This document shows positions 26,213-37,200 of a DNA stretch of 64,000 nt, piece after piece (the stretch's first letter is position 1; each line of letters opens with the position of its first letter). Below the pieces are notes generated by a model, which saw nothing but the letters and a program-made list of their open reading frames with translations, was not told the origin of the DNA and made no database searches. The translations under genes and the position numbers were made by a program. The stretch is from Echinostoma caproni (lineage: Eukaryota; Platyhelminthes; Trematoda; Plagiorchiida; Echinostomatidae): contig UZAN01039467.1 in NCBI GenBank assembly GCA_900618425.1, positions 22,846 to 86,845 of the forward strand, in the 5' to 3' direction.

Positions 26213-27539
26213 TAAGCAAAAACGAGATCATTACTCTTGACTGCTGTTAGATTTAACTGAGTCCTACGGATATCTGTGAGCTCTCACACATTGAGTGTGT
26301 ACCTCTCACCACCCCACCACCTACGCCTTTTGTGAGTACTGATAACAAATCTGTGACCCAATGTATTAGCCGTGTGTCTTCTCCGAGTTCTACCGACCTC
26401 TTTCATTTTTTTTTACAAGAAAACTGTCTGACCTTAAAAATCCCTGCAGTCGCACACAGCAAGGGAGACAAAGTTTAATTACATCAGCTGACGCACAAAA
26501 CTGAAACAACAGAGTCGAAACCACGGCAACAAAAGATTAGATTGCGGATCTATGCCGAAAAAGAACGGTGAACTTGTCCTCGGTCGGTCCAAGTGTCAGG
26601 GTGGGAGAAAGAGAGTTTTATTAGACAAAATTCTTTGAAACCACTGAAAAAATCGGCTGTTTCTTGATCTTTTCAACATACTAAGTTGTTGATTCGGTAA
26701 AACCGATTCGTCGTTACTATTTGATCTGAGCTTAATAAAGAATACCTGAATGGCAAATGCAGTTTTCCGTAAATGAAAATTTTCTCAACAAAGGACAATA
26801 ATATCATGTCAAAATAAGTTTTCTGCAACTAAGGGGCGCGACTTTGGACAGGTACGTAAAATTTACCCAGCGGACAACTGCAAACCAAAATTATGTGAAA
26901 GATAACGGGAAAGAATTGCTGGCCCTGTGAAACTATGCATTGCATCAACGCAACCCGTTTATTTGTCATTATTTTGCGATCGGGCAAGGTGATGAATTAT
27001 GACTACTTCTGCCGCTGCGGCTGTAAGTGATTGCATAATTTCTTAAACGTCTGAATTCACAACGTGCATCCAACAGAAAAGTGGTTGCAATCACACAATA
27101 TGAAGTCGATAGCTCACAGGCATCGAAATGTTTACAAAGCATAAAGCATTTCGAGATGTCCGTGTTTAGATCATGGCATGGACAAAAGTTAGGGGAACCT
27201 AAAGAGCAGATTTAATAACATTCTGAGATGGTGGTAGTTGCAAGTGAGAGAAGTGGAACCAGGAAAAAGTGCAGGATGAACTGAAAACAACAATTCAATT
27301 ACAAAAGATTTCTGGCCGAGGAAACCCACAATAGACCAATGCCGGTCCATATCCATACCAAATAAATCGGGTTAGCAACAGTTTTAGTAGCAAATAACTA
27401 CAGTTAATCGGTCTGAATTTTACCGATCGTTTTATTGGAGACGCGTTTTATCTTATCAGATCATAAACAACCACAGATGATGGGAAAACCAATGATATTT
27501 CATCAGAATAGAAAGGGAGAGAGCAAATTTGAACTCATT
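26213..27539. other. Stretch without supported gene
   Basis: No frame of note, RNA gene or repeat signature was recognised. Confidence 0.4.
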
Positions 27540-27720
27540 CAAAAGCAAACAGAAATTATACATCTTCTCTATAACTTCCCGATTGACTAATACGTTCTGT
27601 CCACAATGTCGAGATATAATGGAACCTTTCTTGTGAATTGCTGTAATGCTGGTTGTTCTGCAGCAATCCGGTATTGAGAATTGGGAAATGCAACGGTTGA
27701 AGATTATGACCGGATACGTA
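27540..27720 (-). mobile_element. LINE reverse transcriptase scrap
   Basis: The minus strand reads FSIPDCCRTTSITAIHKKGS and then, after a frame change, VIEKMY. This resembles the RT block W+.A.ITPIHKKG(S/D)....YRPISLT..VCKV.EK. of CR1/jockey-like LINEs. Only this block survives. Confidence 0.5.
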
Positions 27721-28139
27721 ACAGCGAAATGGAGCATCCTTCCCTACCTGACCTGTTTCGACTTGAAGAAAGATAAATAAATGTGAGACAAAGCTGAGTA
27801 ACACAGCGAGAACCTGCAGGTGACAAGTTGTTGCCTTCGGTGTGGTGGATAGAACGCCCTAGTCGATCCGGGAGTTACAGAGCGGAAAAATGTGATTTCT
27901 CTAAGCTAGTGAATGAGTGCCAATTTGATCTTTCTATTCAGGTGAAATACTATTAGTTCTTCCAATGTGTTTTTGTACCATTCTTATTCGTCCTTTCAAA
28001 TGTCCCTGTCAATGCAAGAGATATGTAGGAAATGAATTTACTTCAAAGGAATTAGTGTTATCCATCGGAAGCTCTGCATTAAAGGAATTTACTTTCTAGA
28101 CCTAGAATGAATACACTCGTGTACTGATTCATTCCAACA

Positions 28140-28560
28140 TCTACTTCTGGGCATGGCGACCGATTTATCGATCCACATTGATGTCATTCACCGAATTACC
28201 CGGCTGACTTAAGTCTGTTACCGCTGGGTTCGTTTATTCTCGTATTAGGCCCACTCGATCAACGGTCAGGGCCCTAACGTTCCCGGATAAAGTGGGGAGA
28301 TGAACGGCCAAACCACCGAAATTTTCAACCTTGGTGGCTCACTCAAAAAATACTTTTGCTTGACTGTGGCGAAATCAGCTCATTGCGACTGAACGGAGTT
28401 TTGATGAACCCAATCTAATAGATGACGTGCGTGGCAGCTGAAGCACCAATCGCATTTTGGATCGCTTACCAGTAAAATCAGATCCGTGGTATTCACGAAA
28501 GTTACAACGATTTCGCGCGAAGTTGAATCGCCAACTGGGCCCTACGTTTTTCATCNTTTC
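28140..28560 (+). repeat. Dispersed repeat family R, copy 1
   Basis: Shared blocks with 30,010-30,260 and 44,560-45,480 in the same orientation are GCATGG.GACCGA.TTATCGATCC, CTCAAAAAATACTTTTG, CGACTGAACGGAGTTTTGAT and GCTGAAGCACCAATC. There is a single N at 28,556 between repeated TTTCATC heptamers. No intact coding region, class unknown. Confidence 0.6.
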
Positions 28561-30009
28561 ATCACGTCATGTACTCAAATCGGTTGTCCCCTTTACATTG
28601 CAAATGAATCAGGGGTATTTGCAATTGAAATTCGTCAATTGATTTAGATAACTTTTTCAAAGCAAAGAAAAGTGTTTTAAACGGTCACGTTAATCTGAAA
28701 TAGGTCATATTTCCAAGGATAAACTGGAAGCTTCATAAGAGATTGAAGTATCTTGGATAGACAGAACACTATATAATTGAATTCTGCCTTAAATTAACAA
28801 CAACAGATAAGGGGAACAAGTAAAGAAACCAACGTGGTTTTCATCAACCCTGGCGGTTTTGTCACAAATATTTTGATTTTTCACACCACTTAAAGCACAC
28901 ACACGACTAACTAACATGCTATTTCACCGTTTCTGGAATTTGCTCACGTTTTCGAACCCCGAGTAAAGCGACATAACAGGAGATTGGCTGTACTATTTGT
29001 CAATGACAAGCCTTTTATGTAATTCTTTCAGTCGCTAGGAAAATACGAGAGCGTATTTCAGCCACCTTGCTCACGGCTTTGAGAAGGATAAGACGAAACG
29101 AGACATAGCCGTGTTGCAGAAGCAAAGTCACTGAGTTATAATTCTCCTCAAAGAGTTGATCTTCATACCATGACGACTGATGACGGTTTGACCTAACGGA
29201 AAGACTGCAAAACTCAATCCGAACTTCAATCGGAACGAAAGAAAGGTGAATTGGTGCCTCAAACACATTTTTAACCGTGCTGAATGGGACGCTCATTAGG
29301 GAGTGGCGATAAAGTACCGTAATGATGACCGTGGTTCCCAGATTGCCTTCAGTGTGGAAAACCTGGATGCTTTCGTGTTTCGTTTTGAAAACAATACACT
29401 TATAAGCAGAGTGAGGAACCGAGTAGGAGACCGGTACTCAACTTTATCTCGCTCATGGTCTGTATCCAAATCCTCCCACGGAAATTTGGCTACTAGCATT
29501 TACCCTGGCCAGACCCATGGTCATGTTATACGGCCAATCCTGGACTGAGTATGAGCTCACGCAAACTGGAACTATCCACAGTGGGAGCGGACTGGACATG
29601 GTCCGACGAAATATCCGTCAGTCTGTTGCTCGTTCTGTTGAAGATTCGCATAAAACCCCTGGGACTACATAGCCAGAAAGGTTTTCATATAATCAATGTG
29701 ACTTTGTTCAGAAATGAACCAACTAGAATTTATGGACGAGGTAACACAAATGGTAATCCAAAGGTAACAGGTAGAACTTTACAACTAACAGGTCCTGAAT
29801 GCTTCCGGTCTAGACGAACATACAACTTTGCGGGTTTGGTTCCCGGTTTCTATGATTTGGAACAGGGCACCTGTCAGATCAAATAAACTATATCAGAGTG
29901 TAACGTACATTTTTCACACAGGCGGCCGATGGCACAGGTTTTGTTTCACAAGACTGGACTCTAGAACCGGAACGTTTCGTCCCCTCTACTGCAAACGCTG
30001 GAAGCCTAA
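28561..30009. other. Stretch with overlapping short frames
   Basis: Frames of 60-110 codons overlap on both strands between 29,015 and 30,013. None shows a recognisable motif, and their pile-up on both strands argues for a repeat interior rather than a gene. Confidence 0.35.
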
Positions 30010-30260
30010 TTAAGAGCTCTTCCTTCCTGGTTGCCGATGATGGGATAATAAATCATCGGCTTACGTTCCCAAAATGGCTCGGGAACTCACTCAAAAAGTA
30101 CTTTGTTTTTCTATGGGGAAATTAGTTCAATGGGACACGACGGAGTTTTGATAGACTCAATTGAATCGGTCACGTATGACGGTTGAAGCACCAATCACAG
30201 TAGTAGAATGTGATTGGTGGTACTCACTTGAAGTTAAACGGATTCCCATGAAGTTGAAAA
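30010..30260 (+). repeat. Dispersed repeat family R, copy 2
   Basis: ACTCACTCAAAAAGTACTTT, CGACGGAGTTTTGATAGACT and GGTTGAAGCACCAATCAC match the first copy. It is shorter than copy 1 on the left. Confidence 0.6.
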
Positions 30261-31767
30261 GGTGTAGAATGGCCATGACTATTAAAAGTCAGCTGTTACG
30301 GGGTAAATCCCATCTCAATCAATGGTCGTATATTGACCGAGACTAGCTAAGATCGACAGTGAATAGGTTGGAGACATGTGCGTTGTAATACGGGACTCCT
30401 CCCACACTAGTAGACAGTGCGGACAAACTAGCTAAATTTTCAAGGTCACAATTCTCGGTATCATTGTCAATCCTGAGTAAAACGTTGACACGGTTTCAGG
30501 TTAAACATTGAACTGCACGCAGGTTAGCCGTTCATGTACGGTTTATAGGGTACAAGAATCGACATGGGTCAATGATTGTTATATAACCAAATCGGAATTT
30601 TAAAAAAGATGACCACTATTGTCTAATGGGAATATTATTAGTGTAAACAAAACTGTTGCTAGTCTTCGTGATAACATTCCGTGTTCTTTAAAATCGACAT
30701 TCTTGTTTCGATCTTGTTCCTAAGTTCAGACTCCCCTCGGGATATTTTCTGATATCAGTCTCGTTTACCTTCAACGGAGACAAATCATTCCATCGAGCCT
30801 CTTTAAAGTAACCAACCATTTTAAATGGCTGTTAAAAGTGAACAAAAAAGAAATATATTCTATAAATTAGTGTCTCGCTAAGGAACAACTATTAAAATGG
30901 TCTAGGCATTGTTAAAAAAGAATGTTCTCACATGCATGTGCAGAAAAGAATAGTTATGTAACCCTGTGAACAATACTCACTTCACTTGTCATAGGCCTGT
31001 AATAGAATGAGTTCATTTCCCCTGGCTGTGGACGCTTTCATTCGTTGAATCAGAACAGCTCTTCTATCCTCCAGTGTGTGTCACCCTGGTCTGAATGGGG
31101 AGCGGGTGNNNNNNNNNNNNNNNNNNNNNNNNNNNNNNNNNNNNNNNNNNNNNNNNNNNNNNNNNNNNNNNNNNNNNNNNNNNNNNNNNNNNNNNNNNNN
31201 NNNNNNNNNNNNNNNNNNNNNNNNNNNNNNNNNNNNNNNNNNNNNNNNNNNNNNNNNNNNNNNNNNNNNNNNNNNNNNNNNNNNNNNNNNNNNNNNNNNN
31301 NNNNNNNNNNNNNNNNNNNNNNNNNNNNNNNNNNNNNNNNNNNNNNNNNNNNNNNNNNNNNNNNNNNNNNNNNNNNNNNNNNNNNNNNNNNNNNNNNNNN
31401 NNNNNNNNNNNNNNNNNNNNNNNNNNNNNNNNNNNNNNNNNNNNNNNNNNNNNAGCGGGTGCGGGGTGATGCACAGATTGTATAGGTTATCCAGTTGAAT
31501 GACTGGGACTCAGCTGTGAAAGGACAACGGCTTACATTTGTACTCACAGTCGATACAGTTGTATGATGTATGCATCACCACAGAGATAGGGAGCGATTGA
31601 AACCGGGGGCAGTGCATAGACAGGGCATACAACTCAACGAGAATCGTTTCCTTTTCCGCTAGGCTCCACTTGCCGAAATGACTTGCCACAACAATGCTAG
31701 AGGTTAGCGTGCTACTCAAATCGCTCGTATTGGGGGCACGTGCTCCGGCACGATGTAGAGCATTTTG
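30261..31767. other. Non-coding stretch with assembly gap
   Basis: No gene supported. N run 31,109-31,453 (345 N). The octamer AGCGGGTG is present on both sides of it. Confidence 0.5.
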
Positions 31768-31809
31768 CTCACTCTCACTCTATCTCTCTCGCTCTCGCTC
31801 GCACTCTCT
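31768..31809. repeat. CT microsatellite
   Basis: CTCACTCTCACTCTATCTCT continuing into CTCGCTCTCGCTCGCACTC. Confidence 0.85.
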
Positions 31810-32454
31810 GTTCGGTTTCACTACTGTATCTATCTATTCAACGGTTGCTACGACTACGGGACAGAGTTCGTGAGCAGCGAATGAGTTCTCATTGTGTTCA
31901 CTCACATACCTGTGGTTATCTGATGTTAATCCCTCGATTGGTCAAAAAGGTTAGTCTTATTAACAACCGCCCCTCCCCCTCCAAAAGCTCACTATGAATG
32001 TCTTTCAGTAACGTTGGTTTATAAACCAAAAACTATTGTGTATTTGTTTGTTTGTGTGTGTGTTTCTGCGTGTTCGCAGCTCGACGCGTTGCGCATATGT
32101 GCCCGTAGTCATGATAACCAAGATCAACAATACAATCGTTATGGTGAAAATTTTAAATGGGACTGAATTGTCAAATCAGGACACTGAGGTTATTGTAGTT
32201 TCTTACTGGAACACCATTTTCGCGATTGCTTTTCACTATGCTATCGGTGAGATCAATCGTCAAATTTATTGATCGAGTCATAGGTTACATTGATTGATGC
32301 CAGCATGAGAGTTGCATAATACAGTTTGACGCCGAGTTTCGCGAGTAATCTAGAAAAGGTAACAGCAGTTAATGAATGAAGTTGCAGCTTCAGTTATTTT
32401 GTTTGACCAAATCATATGTAAAGCACGCCGGATCGCTGCTTATCACATCAGTTT

Positions 32455-32575
32455 TTGTTTTTGCTTCTGCTGTTGTTGTTGTTGTTTTCTTTTTGTTGTT
32501 ACTATTGTTGTTGTTGCTGCTGCTGCTGCTGCTGTTGTTGTTGTTGTAAATGTTGTTTTTGTTTTTGTTCGTTTT
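32455..32575. repeat. Trinucleotide TTG/CTG microsatellite
   Basis: Runs of GTT/TTG, then six CTG/TGC units and again GTTGTTGTT, flanked by GTTTTTGTTTTTG. Any reading frame here is simple-sequence (poly-V, poly-A or poly-N) and not a gene. Confidence 0.9.
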
Positions 32576-32817
32576 CTTGACGCATCTTGTAAGGGGCCCG
32601 GCAACGCATGTTGGTTCGAAATGAAAGGAGGATGACGGAGTCAGGAGACGATCAGAAATTCCTTCTCTCTTGATGAATAACACACAGCTATCCAAAAGAG
32701 TTCACAGCCCAGCTTATATCCAATAACGCAGTTGCATTAGTGACAGATTTCGGTCATTGCTTTTCTATTTGGTTTTCCATGATAGATAAGTGGGTTGATT
32801 TATCTAAAGCTTTTAGC

Positions 32818-33105
32818 ATGTGCATGTACATATTTTGCCTTCCTCAGTTATGTATTTTCCTAGGCAGCCTTTGCATGACCGTGGCCTCCCTGGAGAAAGT
32901 CGACTGCACATTTATAGGCCCAAAAAACAAAACAGGAAGTACCAACATTCATTTATTATTATATAGTTTCTCTATAATCAATCAAAACTGCAGTCTAAGA
33001 GCAATTGGTTCGCGTTTTTATAACATTGATCTAGAAGTCCCGAAATCAAACCGCTGCCCATCATCCTCATTTCGGTATTTCCTCAGACCGCGACCTCTTA
33101 CCTGA
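32818..33105 (+). CDS. Possible small secreted protein (95 aa)
   Basis: From ATG at 32,818 (or the next ATG at 32,824) the frame encodes a good signal peptide: MCMYIFCLPQLCIFLGSLC, then MTVAS with likely cleavage before LEKVDC. The mature part is about 70 residues with three cysteines, N-glycosylation sequons NKT and NCS, and a basic RPRPLT end. It is a single open frame with no membrane segment beyond the signal. Upstream the frame continues without ATG context, and the 5' part could be intron because CTTCCTCAG precedes TTATG. No family is recognised. Small secreted proteins are common in flukes, but this call rests only on the frame and signal-like start. Confidence 0.3.
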   Translation: MCMYIFCLPQLCIFLGSLCMTVASLEKVDCTFIGPKNKTGSTNIHLLLYSFSIINQNCSLRAIGSRFYNIDLEVPKSNRCPSSSFRYFLRPRPLT

Positions 33106-34251
33106 CACTTGTGGGTACACTTGTTCATTCAATAAATATAACGGGAGTAAGAATATATTTAATTATATTAGACCACCTCAGCCATTGGAATTCGTCAAAG
33201 TCACGGAAACATTACCTGGAAGGAAATGTGTTCTTTAGAACGTATGCCTTTATTTATTTTGGTCGTTTGTTAGATGAAGTTATCGTTATTTTAAACTTGC
33301 TACAAAACGACCAGATAAATCTCAAACGAGTTTTTACCCAGATCTTAGCACGGACCACAGTTCTTGTTCAGCTAAACTTGCGCTCATCAAACTAACGGGG
33401 TCACCGTGAACTAACCAATGTCACTTGAAATAAATATATCCGTAAAATCGATCATAATGTCATGCATACGGATCCTCTGGGAACTTCTCAATTGGAGAAA
33501 CCCTTGATAGCGAAGGATTTTCGAGCTAACTATGATCAGGCAAATACCAGCTGGATGCATATTGCCCCTCTGTCGGTCAGGGCACGTACGTCTTAACTGC
33601 ACCTTAGCAACTCTGCACTCGCTCAGCTTCCTTGTTTTGTTTGTTTGACTGAATGTATCAGTGTGAGAAGAGCCCGCGCCAAGATTGAAAATTTCTTTTT
33701 AGAGCCGAAAACCAGAGTAACGTAAACGTCGGCGTATGATCAGCTCTACTAATAGCATCATGGTATTGACAAATCCGGTGAAAAAATTTGTTCCAAAAAG
33801 AAACTCAAATCATATTTTCCAATGATCTACCATGATGCCTGGATCGGGTGATCTGGAAGTACAAAACCAGTAACAAATACTCAAATGAAGCATAAACAAT
33901 TTGTGAAAGTCGTTGCATCTTTGAAAAGGAGAAGAATATCAGGGAATAATTCTCTAGAGAATAGGTTCACTCAGCTATTTGAATAGTTCCAGTTTGTGGA
34001 GTCAAAGTGGTTCATGATCTGCCATGATCGGTTACGTAATGGACCAAGTAAATATGCATGGATTATCGAAACTCATCAACCAGAAATAATCTTCCCATTA
34101 GAGTGTGCATTCGCTTGTGAACTGACAAAGCAGAATACACAGTAGCGAACAAGCTCATTTGGGGTGGTTCATCAACAGTCTAATACACCACCATTTCGTT
34201 CAAAAATATAGTAAGGGGAAACTTGACAAAATGAGGCGAGATCTGTCAGAA
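33106..34251. other. Stretch without supported gene
   Basis: AT-rich with short frames only. No repeats were recognised. Confidence 0.4.
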
Positions 34252-34446
34252 CACATGTCAGAAGGTGGACAATATTTGTTTCCTCTGATCCATAATCCAT
34301 CCCCAGTTGGGTATATAGTTTCGCAATGCTGATTAGACCCAACCAGGATGAAACAGCTGTACAGGGTTAATTGAAACTGAAGCAACGGGTACAGTGATTC
34401 TGAGCTTTTCATTTCACGTTTCATTTGCTACATATACGACGAATTC
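34252..34446 (+). repeat. tRNA-derived SINE, family 1 (copy b, decayed head)
   Basis: CCATCCCCAGTTGGG is followed by GCTGATTAGACCCAACCAGG, ATGAAACAGCTGTACAGGG, TTTCATTTCACGTTTCATTT and CGACGAATTC. This is the same order as at 17,757-17,930 and 53,670-53,855. Confidence 0.6.
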
Positions 34447-34663
34447 TACTTCGAAATCTAATCAAGTCCTTCATTACTCACATGATCCATAATCGTGCCT
34501 GTACATAGGAGTTTGTTGTCAGTAGGGACACATTTTCACGCTGGGTAGAAAGGTCATTCGGGATAGGGAGAGGTGAGGGGTGGAGTAAGCCTTATGTGTC
34601 GGTGTTTCGAGGATATTGATTTTGGTCTGAGTGGTGGTGGTGGTGAAAATAATTAAATTGGGG

Positions 34664-35690
34664 TCAGAGTAAGTGGAGAGCTTGAACTAGCCTCTTTTGT
34701 GCAAAAAGGGATATGTCAATCGCCTCAGCGGTGGCTAGTGTGTTTAAGCGCACTGCTTTAGAGGGGGTGAGAGGAACGCGATAGATTAGGTGGAACACAG
34801 ATTCTGGTCCAATTTGATGGTCTGCATCAACTAGATGACCAAGAATAGTGCTTCCTATACTCACTGACACTCTTTGTTCTAACCAACTTGGGCGGTGTTC
34901 CTATATCTGTTGGGATACTTACCTCGCCGTTCGGTCAATGTACGTTGCATTACCAAGACTATATCTTTTTCGGTTTAAGATGTCCGAAATTCGATTTAAG
35001 ATGTCACAATATGAATTTTAGATGTCCGAGTATCAATTTAAGATGTCATGTTCCTATGTGGATAGTACCTTGCACAGTACAGGGTGAAAACATGACATCT
35101 TAAATTGAATTTTGTACATCTTAAACTTAACAAGGTATAGATAATCATAGAAGTGACCAGCGTAGACAGCCTGTCTTTGTGGCTAGTTCGGATGTAGGAC
35201 GATCCTCCAAACACACGATAAGCGAGTTGCGTTGTAGGTCCACTTCACTGTATACGTCAGATGTTTGTTCAAGAGGTCATATAGCACCTCCTTGAAAAGG
35301 TAGATGAATGTCAGAGCCAGTCTTGCGCGCCTGTGATGTGAGACGCTCGATCAGATTTATTTTCTGTCTGAGTAGGATGAAGCTATAAAAGTGTGTATAT
35401 TGTCCTGTCCAAGTTAATTTTCTGTGTATTTGACGCTCTAAGGAACCAACCTGTTTTCGGAGGAGTGCCACTTCTAGGGAGGCGAAATTTATCATTTTCT
35501 TCCGTTTCAAACGTGAACTGAATCGATTGGTGAGCTTCATTGAATATTGGGAGCCATCTTGTCGTGTTTCTACCTTGAGGTGTAAGACGTAATATGTCTT
35601 CCACGTAGCGACGAAGGAGATCGAGAGATTCTAAGCTTGGCGCATTCGTGAACAAGGGTGTTACATTCAGGGAAAACATCTGATCATTCT
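34664..35690 (-). mobile_element. Penelope-like element relic: RT end plus GIY-YIG-side tail
   Basis: On the minus strand, 35,679-35,383 contains LFTNAP, then an RT-palm-region remnant (RRYVEDILRL) and QFTFETEENDK. After a frameshift, 35,470-35,277 reads RKLTWTGQYTHFYSF, INLIERLTSQAR. The KxTWTGQYxxFxSF...LI+.L..RA+ block is characteristic of PLE RT C-termini. Further along the same strand, 34,870-34,664 has HLVDADHQIGPESV, LIYRVPLTPSK, LATAEAI and FAQKRLVQA, the endonuclease-side tail. Between the two parts lies the 21-base-period array (34,974-35,125). Frame breaks show it is inactive. Confidence 0.8.
34974..35125. repeat. 21-base-period array with inverted half (array 1)
   Basis: Four units start with TTTAAGATGTC or TTTTAGATGTC at 34,974, 34,995, 35,016 and 35,037, exactly 21 apart. 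Two inverted units, with CTTAAA at 35,099 and 35,120, are again 21 apart. TCAATTTAAGATGTCATGTT at 35,033-35,052 is the perfect reverse complement of 35,089-35,108, giving a 20-base-pair stem with a 36-base loop. Read on the minus strand, the left units give heptads such as HLKLILG, HLKFIL and FGHLK, with a stop in between. Array 2 at 52,207 shares core and period. Confidence 0.85.
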
Positions 35691-36439
35691 TAACCTTCCG
35701 TTGACTGGTGATGATGGAATCTTCCTCACACTTCGATCATCACACACGCATTGGTTCTACTTCTTAGGGGTGGGTGGGGAAATGACTGTGTCCTGTGTGT
35801 TTGCTATGGAAGACCGGGTGTTCTTACAAATTGTTTTTGATGTATGTATGATAATGTAGGCGTATTCCGATCGTTTCTGCTGTGGTCAGAGAGCCTTACC
35901 TAAGCCCCTTGGATAGACAGCTGCGAACTGAGTAGAGGAGGTCAAAACTCCTCGGCCACATTAGGTGGGAAACAATGGAACTTTTGATGGTTTTAATCAC
36001 CACACTATTCAGCCAGTCCAAGTGATGCTTGCAGACTCATTCAGATAAACGTCTGCTTGTNATACAACTTATTCCACAGGAATAAGTAAACAAGTACACA
36101 CAGAAGGGGACTGCAGAAACATGCACTTTATCCTTGAGGTAAAAGCGCCAATGTGGTCTGAAGATGAATACAATGCAATGTTTTGCTGTGTAGAATGGTT
36201 CTGCCACAGCTGCACTGAGTTTGTGTGTCAACGTTTCGACGTTTGTCACCCCTGAAAGGTAGTGATTTGTAAACCGATTTCTTCTTAACGGTACTGATCT
36301 AATTTGGCAATCGATGACACTTTAAAATGTTGTCCACGAATCGCCCTAGGTACCCATTGTGAAGGGAAACCTCTCAAATAAACCTCGGTCCGTTCTCTAT
36401 TGTATCATCGGCCCATATTCCCCGCATTGTGGCAGCTTT
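35691..36439. other. Stretch without supported gene
   Basis: Short frames only. A single N lies at 36,061 without duplicated flanks. Confidence 0.4.
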
Positions 36440-36615
36440 TTTTATTACACACCTGGGTGTGATGAACAGCAGACGGGGTACACCCCTGGTCACGAGGACC
36501 TGCTGTTCAATGGTTGAAATCGGCAACCTAAACCCCGGAACTTANGAACCTCGAGCCATAGGGTCCAAAGCACGCCGGTGACAGCGACTAAACTACTGCA
36601 CCACCACCACAACCT
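36440..36615 (-). repeat. tRNA-like SINE, family 2 (copy b)
   Basis: The reverse complement reads GGTGGTGCAGTAGTTTAGTC, then GGCGTGCTTTGGACCCTATG, GCTCGAGGTTC (B-box-like), CCCGGGGTTTAGG, GCAGGTCCTCGTGACCAGG and CTGCTGTTCATCACACC. This matches 23,975-24,245. A single N is at 36,545. Confidence 0.65.
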
Positions 36616-37078
36616 TTAAAAATATGCGTTCACACTTGTGGTTTAGCAAAGTAGAATACCATACGATTTTGCTCGGATTAACTGAATACTGGACGTGAGA
36701 AACGAGGTTGGTCAAATGCAGCGTGATAACATGAAAGATATAAAGAATTAAGATGTACGTTGGGAGTGGATCATGTTCTCCCTGACCTCCAATCATCAGC
36801 AATAAAGTCTTGTTCGAAGAATAGCTTTACGGAGTAAATTTTGCTGGTCAACTATCTTACGTGCCTCACAGCATTTGATAACTGTCTGTAGCAAAGAAAT
36901 GTATCTTCCATATTTGATTATTATTGATTTTCAGAAAGTAGTAATGCCATGATTTTTGGTTAAACTGAATCACTGCAAATGTACGATAATGAAGGGTTTG
37001 TAATGCATTAATTAAAAGCAAAATACATTGTTTTACCCATCTTTTACTGAGACACATTAGGCAATGCAAACAACAATC

Positions 37079-37122
37079 TGATTGGCCGATCACCCAATCA
37101 CGTTTTGATCAATAAACGTGAT
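37079..37122 (+). promoter_or_regulatory. Probable core promoter elements of the CYHR1-like gene
   Basis: CTGATTGGCC (inverted CCAAT box) and CCCAATCACG (direct CCAAT box) lie 13 bases apart at 37,081-37,098. They are followed by an ATCACGTTT/AAACGTGAT inverted repeat (37,097-37,105 and 37,114-37,122; 8-base loop). All lie 80-120 bases upstream of the first in-frame ATG. Paired CCAAT boxes fit NF-Y binding, but function is inferred from position and sequence only. Confidence 0.4.
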
Positions 37123-37200
37123 CGACCGTGGTCGACTTCAAACCGCACGTATTGTGCACGAGATTTGGCATCACACGGATCAAGTCCTCTTTGAGTGCAT

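Noticed and set aside
29015..29886. Cluster of overlapping frames on both strands as a possible gene
   Set aside because: No motif, no consistent strand and no splice borders were seen.
32372..32695. Frames with poly-V/A or poly-N/S runs on both strands
   Set aside because: They are translations of the TTG/CTG microsatellite.
34974..35125. CRISPR-like array
   Set aside because: Units are 21 bases with 10-11 base cores, not repeat-spacer units, one part is inverted and the genome is eukaryotic.
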